From the NCBI RefSeq assembly GCF_011064285.1, contig NZ_CP049331.1:186001-250000 (forward strand): 64,000 bases of DNA, written 5' to 3'. The notes beneath the pieces are model-generated. The model worked only from the letters and a program-made list of their open reading frames with translations, was not told the origin of the DNA and did no database searches. Origin of the DNA: Vibrio ziniensis (lineage in GTDB: Bacteria; Pseudomonadota; Gammaproteobacteria; Enterobacterales; Vibrionaceae). Shown here piece by piece: positions 40,219 through 48,935 of the stretch (position 1 is its first letter; every line of letters begins with the position of its first letter). Made by a program: the position numbers and the translations under genes.

Positions 40219-40469
40219 ATGAAAGATCTCCAATATCAATAAAAATAAAAGTCTATAACTATATAAACTAAAAATGAATGCCACAGAATATAGCAGATAA
40301 AATTCTTCAAATCATGACTATGGTCATTAGTTTCTTGGATCTTATTTGACTCTTACCTATCAGCCTTCGTGATCGAGCTTGCATTATCGACTGTCTTAGC
40401 TCGGATTTTGTTTTGTGACTTGCTATGACTGTCTTCAATTATAGTGAAAGATGGAACAAGGAAAGTAAA

Positions 40470-40820
40470 ATGCCTAATTTAGTACTGGAGTACAGCAATT
40501 CGGTTGAAGAACGAATCAATATTCAGGGATTGCTTGAAGATTTGCATCAAGTTGCTCTAGATAGTGGGCTTTTTGAAGTGAGTTCAGTCAAATCTCGTAC
40601 TTTGCGTTGCCACCATTGGCTAGTGGGCAATGTTGCAGATAGTGAAGATTTTATTCACGTTCAATTTGAATTGCTTGATGGAAGAACGCCAGCGCAAAAA
40701 CGAGAATTGTCGCAACAACTTATGGATGTGCTGTTATCTCAAGCTAGCCATGTCTACAGTTTGACGATAGATCTTCGTGATATGGACAAAGACTGCTTTA
40801 TGAAGATCATTCGCAATTAA
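40470..40820 (+). CDS. 5-carboxymethyl-2-hydroxymuconate isomerase-like protein
   Basis: A 116-residue tautomerase-superfamily protein. It starts MPNLVLEYSN, which leaves the catalytic Pro1 after Met removal, as in HpaF-type 5-carboxymethyl-2-hydroxymuconate isomerase. The C-terminal half contains VQFELLDGRTPAQKRELSQQLM, split by the usual conserved Arg. The ATG at 40470 follows AAGGAAAG; an upstream in-frame ATG would bury Pro1. No other homoprotocatechuate genes are near, so the physiological substrate is uncertain. It lies 28 bases before a DUF805 gene and may be cotranscribed with it. Confidence 0.78.
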   Translation: MPNLVLEYSNSVEERINIQGLLEDLHQVALDSGLFEVSSVKSRTLRCHHWLVGNVADSEDFIHVQFELLDGRTPAQKRELSQQLMDVLLSQASHVYSLTIDLRDMDKDCFMKIIRN

Positions 40821-40848
40821 GTTAAACAGTTATTAACGGATAGCGCTT

Positions 40849-41277
40849 ATGCCACTAACTACGTTACTTTTTTCTTTCCAAGGTCGAATTGGACGCCAAA
40901 CCTTTTGGATTTGGAATTGTAGTTATTACGCTATGATTATTGGCTTTGTCGTTGGCGCAAACCAACTTTTCCCTGGAATTGCTTCGTTTATCTTACCTGT
41001 TTTTTTACTACTCATTTTGATTCCTGATTTGGCGATGACCGCTAAGCGTTGGCACGACAGAGATAAAAATAGCTGGTGGTTGTTGCTTAATATTCCGTTG
41101 GTTATTGGTCGTATGAGCGTACCTGTTGGCGCAAACGCAATGGCAGCGAATGAACCTCTGCTTTATGAAACTATCATTTCAGCCGCAGCGTTAATCTGTG
41201 GTTGCTGGATTTTGATTGAGTGCGGTTTTATGAAGGGAACTCACGGTGACAACCGTTTTGGTAAAGAACCAGTTTAA
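40849..41277 (+). CDS. DUF805 family membrane protein
   Basis: A 142-residue inner-membrane protein with about four hydrophobic segments. It shows the DUF805 hallmarks: a start with LLFSFQGRIGRQTFWIWN, the central AMTAKRWHDRDKNSWW and the ending GTHGDNRFGKEP. The function of this family is unknown. It is probably in one unit with the upstream isomerase-like gene and ends before a terminator. Confidence 0.85.
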   Translation: MPLTTLLFSFQGRIGRQTFWIWNCSYYAMIIGFVVGANQLFPGIASFILPVFLLLILIPDLAMTAKRWHDRDKNSWWLLLNIPLVIGRMSVPVGANAMAANEPLLYETIISAAALICGCWILIECGFMKGTHGDNRFGKEPV

Positions 41278-41323
41278 TGACAGAGTTTCTCTACAACAAT
41301 TGTGTGAGTAAAAGTGCATAAAC

Positions 41324-41350
41324 AAAAGAGGAGCATAAGCTCCTTTTTTA
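41324..41350. terminator. Terminator after the DUF805 gene
   Basis: GGAGC-ATAA-GCTCC with a preceding A-run and a following T-run (41344-41350) lies between convergent genes. Confidence 0.75.
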
Positions 41351-41371
41351 TCGGTTTTTGAAATCGAGTGG

Positions 41372-41722
41372 TTAGTGCCAATCTTCTTTATTGTTGTGAG
41401 GAAAAGGGATCACAACCGCTTGCTGTTGCGGTTCAACGTCACCCTCTAATGCATCACGAAACTTCACCATTTGAATGGTCATTTCACGCATCAAAGTGAC
41501 GTTAATGTGATATGGGTTCTTGCATTGGCTAACGACGAGGTCGATGTGACTTTGCTGGGCTCTTAATCTTTGTTGCATATTGAGTGAGGCGGATGAAATC
41601 ATCTCTTCACACATTTGATGTTTGAACTTAGTAAAAGCTTCTGGATTTTGCTTCGCAAGTGCCACAAGTTCGTCAAACGGAGGAAGCTCTTGATTATAGG
41701 GTTGCGACTGAGGTTGGGGCAT
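41372..41722 (-). CDS. DUF3135 domain protein
   Basis: A 116-residue soluble protein. The stretch LPPFDELVALAKQNPEAFTKFK (about 14-35, described in parts) and the later CKNPYHINVTLMREMTIQM are typical of DUF3135, a family found in marine gammaproteobacteria with no known function. It is rich in Gln at the N-terminus and has no signal peptide or membrane segment. It appears to be a single-gene unit. Confidence 0.8.
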   Translation of the reverse strand: MPQPQSQPYNQELPPFDELVALAKQNPEAFTKFKHQMCEEMISSASLNMQQRLRAQQSHIDLVVSQCKNPYHINVTLMREMTIQMVKFRDALEGDVEPQQQAVVIPFPHNNKEDWH

Positions 41723-41904
41723 AAAAGGCTCCTCTATTCATTCCTGACCTATTTGAACTCCTTATTAAAAACACGTTCAAAGGGCGGATAGAACATATTA
41801 GTGATGAAAAAATCAACACTATAAGCTTAAGCGAGGATTCTCAGTGCGGTGCGGGGAACATCCAAATTCTCAAATTTAAGACAGTTTTACTTAGGTCGAA
41901 AAAT

Positions 41905-42528
41905 TCATTTTACCTTAGTAATGAGATAGGTGCAGCGTCGCTCGCCTTGGATTATGTGTTCTTGACGAACGATTTGATAGTCATGTCCTAATAAGTGCTG
42001 GAACACATTGAGTTCAGATTGGCACAGGTTTGGGCAACGAGTCGCAGCTTTGCAGATAGGGCAATGGTTTTCAATTAATGTAAAACCTTGCTCAGTCTTT
42101 TCAAGTTCTGCCATGTAACCTTCTCGTTCACGCAGCTTAACCAAAGCGTAGAGTTTTTCTTCTATACCAGAAAAGCCAGACAAGGCTTTTTGATAGATCG
42201 ATAGAGTTTGTGCTTCTCTTTCGGCGGCGACTTTTGCGAGCCCTTCTTTACCGAAAATATGCTCCACAGCATCCATCACTTGGATGGTGAGTTCGCTGTG
42301 CCTGTCAGCAAATTGGCTGTGTCCTTGTTTGGTTAGAGACCAATGGCGAGTAGGGCGACCGACTTTGACTTTGACATCATGAAAGGAAAGGATTCCGTCT
42401 TCTTCTAAACTTTGTAAATGCTGACGCGCACCCATAGTGGTAATGGACAGGTCATCTGCAAGTTGTTTAGCGGTTACAGCACCTTCGCGTTTGATGGTGT
42501 GTAAAATCCTATCAATCGTTTTCATCAT
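41905..42528 (-). CDS. Winged-helix regulator with C-terminal cysteine cluster (SufR-like)
   Basis: A 207-residue DNA-binding protein. The N-terminal winged helix (about 3-70) has AVTAKQLADDLSITTMGARQ and the wing with KVGRPTRHWSLT. The C-terminal third contains a CPxC-x5-CPxxC arrangement (HCPICKAATRCPNLCQSEL, about 153-171) plus a late RRC. This spacing resembles SufR-type regulators that bind an iron-sulfur cluster. No Fe-S assembly genes are nearby, so the target genes are unknown. The start is GTG-AGG-GAA-ATG-ATG; either ATG (42528 or 42525) is possible. Confidence 0.72.
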   Translation of the reverse strand: MMKTIDRILHTIKREGAVTAKQLADDLSITTMGARQHLQSLEEDGILSFHDVKVKVGRPTRHWSLTKQGHSQFADRHSELTIQVMDAVEHIFGKEGLAKVAAEREAQTLSIYQKALSGFSGIEEKLYALVKLREREGYMAELEKTEQGFTLIENHCPICKAATRCPNLCQSELNVFQHLLGHDYQIVRQEHIIQGERRCTYLITKVK

Positions 42529-42675
42529 TTCCCTCACAATATATTGCTTTATTATGAGTTCAGTTCTTAATAAAGCAAATTATTTACTATGCTCCTCAGT
42601 TGTTAGGCTCGTTACTTAGATTCTTAGAATACTTCTCTGTTGAATCGTTAATTTGGTCACATTTTTTTCTTGCTG

Positions 42676-42710
42676 CCCCCTTGGGATATGAAAGAGTGTA
42701 CCCCACATAT
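42676..42710 (+). promoter_or_regulatory. Heat-shock (sigma-32) promoter of groESL
   Basis: CCCCCTTG (42676-42683) and CCCCACAT (42701-42708) align with the E. coli groE promoter elements. Counting CTTGGGA as the -35 element, the spacer is 14 bases, the same as in the hslVU promoter in this window. Confidence 0.82.
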
Positions 42711-42791
42711 CATTCACAAGCTGTTTAGGTCTGGTGATCTATAAATCAGTGTTTATTAACCATATGGAAATCTAATCAGGAGAGACGACCG

Positions 42792-43082
42792 ATGAATATT
42801 CGTCCATTACATGATCGAGTTATCGTTGAACGCCAAGAAGTTGAATCAAAGTCTGCTGGTGGTATTGTTCTTACTGGTTCTGCTGCGGAAAAATCAACAC
42901 GTGGCAAAGTGCTTGCTGTCGGTAAAGGCCGCATTCTAGAAAACGGTACAGTTCTTCCACTGGACGTAAAAGTTGGCGATTCTGTGATTTTTGCTGAAAG
43001 CTACGGCACTAAATCAGAAAAAATCGACGGCAAAGAAGTTCTAATTCTGTCTGAAAGCGACATTCTAGCAATCGTTGAGTAA
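42792..43082 (+). CDS. groS: Co-chaperonin GroES
   Basis: A 96-residue co-chaperonin that forms the heptameric lid of GroEL. It begins [29 protein letters not shown], here given in pieces: [12 protein letters not shown] is the family start and [14 protein letters not shown] the mobile loop (about 17-30). The roof loop and [16 protein letters not shown] are also present. It is followed after 85 bases by groEL and preceded by a sigma-32 promoter. Confidence 0.97.
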   Translation: MNIRPLHDRVIVERQEVESKSAGGIVLTGSAAEKSTRGKVLAVGKGRILENGTVLPLDVKVGDSVIFAESYGTKSEKIDGKEVLILSESDILAIVE

Positions 43083-43143
43083 TTGCTCTGAGCTCTTATG
43101 TTCTCCAAAAGGACTAAAAGTTCGCTCTATCACTTATCAATAA

Positions 43144-44802
<1,659 letters not shown>

Positions 44803-44851
44803 TTCCCTAGACTGATAAGACCAGTTTAGTATTTTAAGAAATGATTAATGG

Positions 44852-44885
44852 CGGGATGTACGAAAGTGCATCCCGTTTCTTTTTA
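44852..44885 (+). terminator. Terminator of groESL
   Basis: CGGGATG and CATCCCG enclose a 10-base loop and are followed by TTTCTTTTT. Confidence 0.85.
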
Positions 44886-45062
44886 TTGATTTGTATTCAT
44901 CCCTATCACATATCTCCCTTTCTTGTCGTTAATATTCTTTTACAAAATAAATCTTGTTCCGTACATCATCCCATAACGTTGATATGAGATTTAATCCATG
45001 TTTTTCGATGCCGAATAATAAAAAAATGAGATTTACACCAAACAAATAAAATGTGAATTTCA

Positions 45063-45085
45063 ATTTTATGAAACGATGGTTTATA
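45063..45085. promoter_or_regulatory. Candidate KdgR-like operator upstream of the first pectate lyase
   Basis: ATTTTATGAAACGAT (45063-45077) is followed by GGTTTATA, giving an imperfect palindrome GAAAC-GATG-GTTT. The first 15 bases are identical to a site upstream of the second acetylesterase gene. The pattern resembles the KdgR operator of pectinolytic enterobacteria (GAAAY-RNT-GTTTY) but with one extra base in the centre. It lies 41-63 bases before the start codon. Confidence 0.55.
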
Positions 45086-45125
45086 AATGTACAAGATAAT
45101 AAAAACCTTACTGGGAGTATCCCTA

Positions 45126-46802
45126 ATGAAAAAGACTTACCTTGCTGTTGCTGTGATGGCAACGTTAGCGGGTTGCAGTACTAGCAACAACGCCACTTCT
45201 TCTGCCGCTGCCACATCTCCTGCCGAAGCAATTACTTATGATGCAAACAGCCCTTCTATTGGTGCAACAGGTTGGGCATCCGCTGATGGTCCAGTGACTG
45301 GCGGTGAAGGCGCTAAAGCTGAAAATATTTATGTGGTAGAAAACCGCGTTCAATTAGTTGAAGCGCTTTTTGGTAAAAAAGATGCGAACTTAAAAGCTGA
45401 ACCAAGCAACGAACGCAAAATTATTTATGTAAAAGGCACTATCGATTTAACTGAAGGTGCGGATGGTAAGTCTTTAACTGGTGCTGATTTTATTGCTCAG
45501 TGTCCAGATACAGGTTTCACGGATTACGATGCATTCTATGATGCTTATCGTAAAGCTTATGACCCTGCCGTATGGAACAAGCAGGACCTAGCTCGCAACG
45601 GTCGCCCACCGATGGTAAATGGTCCACTAGAAGATGCACGTAGTTGTTTCCAAAAAGCGCAAGAAGCACACACTGTACTACGTGTTGGTTCTAACACTTC
45701 CATTCTGGGTCTGGGTACCGATGCACAAATCAAATTTGGTACATTGCGTCTAGGTACTGCAGGTCGTGAGGCAGTAACAAACATTGTTATCCGTAATATT
45801 GAATTTAGCGATGCATTTGATTTCTTCCCACAATGGAGCCCAACTGACTCATTTAGCATCGATAAGAAAGAGCTAGGTCAAGGCAACTGTAGCGATAAAT
45901 TTGTTAGCGATACTGTAAACCCATACGGTTGTGCGAGTGCTGGTGGTGGCGGTCGTTGGAACTCTGAATACGATTTGATTGCGGTTGATAATGCTCAACG
46001 TGTTTGGATTGACCACAACACATTTAGCGATGGTGAGCGTACAGACGATAAGTTCCCACCAGTATGGGCTGCTCCTTACAACATCAAAGAGCAAAAAGTT
46101 CAGCACCATGATGGCCTAGTGGACATTACTAACGCTGCAACTAAAGTAACTTTGTCGTACAACATCTTTAAAGATCACGACAAAACTAACCTGCTAGGTG
46201 GTAGTGATTCATCAAATGCGAAAAAAGGTTATGGCCCTGGCGCAATTGATGTGACATTCAACCACAACATTTGGGATAACACTGGTCAACGCATGCCTCG
46301 TATCCGTTTTGGTCGTGTACACTCATACAACAACTACTTCAACCTGAATGCAACTAAGGATAAAGAAGCCGGTAAGTACGGCATGATGGATGCTCTTATC
46401 CTAGGTACCGCTTCAAAACTATACGCTGAGAACAACGTATTTGACATTAAAAACGATGGTGAAGGTACATTTGAACATAAGATTGTTGGTTACTACTCAC
46501 GTACTAACAACGAGCAAAAATGTATTAAGACCGGTGATTTTGATGAAGCATCATGCGGTACATATTTCTACGCTGCAGGAAACCAAGTTAATGGCGCAGC
46601 AGTTGATTTAAATAAAACTGTTGAAGCTAACCAAGCTAAATCAAGCAGCAACGCTAAATTAACTATGTTAAATCCAAATGATGAAAATTCATTCTGGTTG
46701 CCGAAGAAAACTTACCAATATCAAGTTGATTCAGTTGAAACATTGAAAGATCACCTACTAAATAATGCAGGTTCAGGAAAAATAGAAATTATTAAAAAAT
46801 AA
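45126..46802 (+). CDS. Pectate lyase, PL1 family, lipoprotein
   Basis: A 558-residue polysaccharide lyase that should cleave de-esterified homogalacturonan by beta-elimination. A lipoprotein signal (MKKTYLAVAVMATLAGC, Cys17, then Ser) is followed by a Ser/Ala/Thr-rich tether to about 40. The parallel beta-helix carries the PL1 landmarks: RVWIDHNTFSDGERTDD (about 292-308), FKDHDKTNLLGGSD (about 349-362) and MPRIRFGRVHSYNNYF (about 388-403). Residues 243-274 form an insert with two Cys that its neighbour lacks. The ATG at 45126 is chosen because it begins the signal peptide. Its Ser at +2 predicts the outer membrane. Confidence 0.9.
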   Translation: MKKTYLAVAVMATLAGCSTSNNATSSAAATSPAEAITYDANSPSIGATGWASADGPVTGGEGAKAENIYVVENRVQLVEALFGKKDANLKAEPSNERKIIYVKGTIDLTEGADGKSLTGADFIAQCPDTGFTDYDAFYDAYRKAYDPAVWNKQDLARNGRPPMVNGPLEDARSCFQKAQEAHTVLRVGSNTSILGLGTDAQIKFGTLRLGTAGREAVTNIVIRNIEFSDAFDFFPQWSPTDSFSIDKKELGQGNCSDKFVSDTVNPYGCASAGGGGRWNSEYDLIAVDNAQRVWIDHNTFSDGERTDDKFPPVWAAPYNIKEQKVQHHDGLVDITNAATKVTLSYNIFKDHDKTNLLGGSDSSNAKKGYGPGAIDVTFNHNIWDNTGQRMPRIRFGRVHSYNNYFNLNATKDKEAGKYGMMDALILGTASKLYAENNVFDIKNDGEGTFEHKIVGYYSRTNNEQKCIKTGDFDEASCGTYFYAAGNQVNGAAVDLNKTVEANQAKSSSNAKLTMLNPNDENSFWLPKKTYQYQVDSVETLKDHLLNNAGSGKIEIIKK

Positions 46803-46821
46803 TTTTTAAGCGTTAAATTTA

Positions 46822-46850
46822 AATGGGCTTCGTATGAAGCCCATTTTGGG
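46822..46850 (+). terminator. Terminator of the first pectate lyase gene
   Basis: AATGGGCTTC-GTAT-GAAGCCCATTTT lies 19 bases after the stop. Confidence 0.88.
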
Positions 46851-46984
46851 GTCTTGGTTTATGACAATGTTAGTTATTATTTTGTAGGGAGATAATGACT
46901 AGCATTGTTATTTGTCTGGCAAATGTGCCGAATAACTTATTTGTTCTCTTTGATTATTATTTGGTTAAATATTTTTGTAGGTAA

Positions 46985-48550
46985 ATGATGAGTAAGAAAT
47001 TATTAGCTTTGCTTTGCGCAAGTATACTCGCTGGCTGTGGTGGTGGCGGTTCTGGCTCTGGTTCAAGCGATAACAGTGATGATGTGGTTGATATCGGTGA
47101 GGATATTACCGGTGCGCTAACATCGTTAGGCGCCGATGGTTGGGCAGCCTCTTCTTTAGAAGTTACTGGTGGTAATGATGCTGCATCAGCTAACCAGTAT
47201 ATCGTCACAACTCGTGCTGAACTGATAGAAGCTCTGTACGGTAGTAGTGACACGGCTTTGTCCAAAGATCCAAGCAATACGTCAAAAATCATTTATATTC
47301 AGGGTACTATCGACTTGGCAGAAGGCGATGATGGCCAAACGATGGACGGTTCAGACTTCATTCAAGCTGCTAATGCAGATTCGAGTGCTAACTGTTCAAA
47401 GTATGGTCATACGGATATAGACACTTTCTATGATGAGTACAATGCAGAGTATGATCCAAATGGCGATTGGGGTAAAGCAGATGTGTCTGGAGAATTGGAA
47501 TTTGCTCGCCAGTGCTTCCAAAGATATCAGGCTACTCGAATGGTATTTCGCGTTGGTTCAAACACCTCTATCTTAGGTTTGGGTGAAGATGCGGAAATAA
47601 AGAATGGTATGCTGAGACTCGGTAAAAGTAGTGATACCGCGGTCGAAAATATTGTTATCCGCAACATTACTTTTAACGATGCGTTTGATCACTTTCCACA
47701 ATGGGACCCAACAGATTCTGATGGGCGCTGGAACTCACAATATGACTTGATTTCGGTGGAAAATGCCAAGGGTGTGTGGATTGACCACAATACTTTCAGT
47801 GATGGTGAACGAACCGATGATCAGTATCCATCAGTTTTTGCTTCTCCATACAACAACAAAGAACAAAAAGTTCAGCATCATGATGGCTTAGTGGACGTTA
47901 CCAGTGGGTCTACCCAGATTACTTTGTCTTACAACCATTTTAAAAACCACGATAAAACTAATTTGTTAGGTGGTAGCGATACTCCAGATAGGGATGACGG
48001 TTATGGCCCTGGTGCTATTGACGTTACCTTCCATCATAACTATTGGCAAAATGTTGGTCAGCGTTTACCTCGCGTGCGTTACGGTCGTGTACATGTGTAT
48101 AACAACTATTATAAGTTGGATGTATCTGGTAGTACTTCACCAACGTATTACATGGGTGATGCTATGACACTTGGCACTGCCGCTAAGTTGTATGTAGAAA
48201 ACAACGTGTACGATATCACTGGCAGTTATTCTAACAGTAAGCTTATTAAACTAAGCTCAAGCACGTCGAATCAAACTAAGTGTCTAACGGCTGGCTACAC
48301 AGCGGCTGAATGTGGCACCTACTACTATGCTACTGAAAACAAAGTTAATGGTTCTACCAAGAACTTAAACAGCATTGTTACAGGGCAGGAGTCAAGTAGC
48401 AGTGTGTCTGTGACAATTCTAGATCCAACAGATTCGAGCAGCTTCTGGCTACCGTCATTTTCTTATACTTACGAGACTGACAGCACTGATAATGTTAAAG
48501 AACTGGTATTAAGAAGCGCTGGTGCAGGTAAGTTAATCGAAGAAGAGTAA
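46985..48550 (+). CDS. Second pectate lyase, PL1 family, lipoprotein
   Basis: A 521-residue paralogue of the upstream lyase. A lipoprotein signal (KKLLALLCASILAGC, Cys18, then Gly) leads into a Gly/Ser/Asp-rich acidic tether to about 45. The catalytic segments are nearly the same as in the first copy: GVWIDHNTFSDGERTDD, FKNHDKTNLLGGSD and LPRVRYGRVHVYNNYY. The 32-residue Cys insert of the first copy is replaced by a direct SDGRWNSQYDL join. The two genes look like an old tandem duplication followed by divergence. ATG codons at 46985 and 46988 are both possible starts. Confidence 0.9.
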   Translation: MMSKKLLALLCASILAGCGGGGSGSGSSDNSDDVVDIGEDITGALTSLGADGWAASSLEVTGGNDAASANQYIVTTRAELIEALYGSSDTALSKDPSNTSKIIYIQGTIDLAEGDDGQTMDGSDFIQAANADSSANCSKYGHTDIDTFYDEYNAEYDPNGDWGKADVSGELEFARQCFQRYQATRMVFRVGSNTSILGLGEDAEIKNGMLRLGKSSDTAVENIVIRNITFNDAFDHFPQWDPTDSDGRWNSQYDLISVENAKGVWIDHNTFSDGERTDDQYPSVFASPYNNKEQKVQHHDGLVDVTSGSTQITLSYNHFKNHDKTNLLGGSDTPDRDDGYGPGAIDVTFHHNYWQNVGQRLPRVRYGRVHVYNNYYKLDVSGSTSPTYYMGDAMTLGTAAKLYVENNVYDITGSYSNSKLIKLSSSTSNQTKCLTAGYTAAECGTYYYATENKVNGSTKNLNSIVTGQESSSSVSVTILDPTDSSSFWLPSFSYTYETDSTDNVKELVLRSAGAGKLIEEE

Positions 48551-48929
48551 TCATCATTAATTAACTTATATAGAAAATGGATGCGAATATGCATCCATTT
48601 TTTTTATCTATCTTATCTTGTTTTTATATTTAAGTAACTTTATTTAAATTTGAATTGTTTTGATATTGTTAATTTAGTGATTGTGTGATTAAAAGCTATA
48701 TTGTTTGTTGATTTATTGTTCTTAATTATGTTTTTTGATTTTTTATATATTTTTCGATTTAAAAAATAATTTCCTGTTTTTTTATTGAACTGTGATTTAG
48801 ATAAAAAAAACGATATATGGTTTATTTTGAAATAGTGTTTTTCTTATTTTTATAAGATCAAACACAAATATTTATTTGATCTTTTAATATCATTACCGAT
48901 GAAATTTATAATTCTAAAATTCAATAGGT
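48551..48929. other. Very AT-rich intergenic region before the pectin methylesterase gene
   Basis: About 380 bases with long T and A runs and no credible gene. It holds the terminator of the second pectate lyase at its left end. A KdgR-like sequence GAAATAGTGTTTTTC (48829-48843), matching GAAAY-RNT-GTTTY, lies about 95 bases before the esterase gene. Confidence 0.55.
48575..48605 (+). terminator. Terminator of the second pectate lyase gene
   Basis: AAATGGATGC and GCATCCATTTTTTTT enclose a 6-base loop, 25 bases after the stop. Confidence 0.9.
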
Positions 48930-48935
48930 ATGAAT

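Noticed and set aside
46851..46984. Search for the shared operator motif before the second pectate lyase
   Set aside because: No convincing copy is present; this gene may depend on read-through or a more diverged site.
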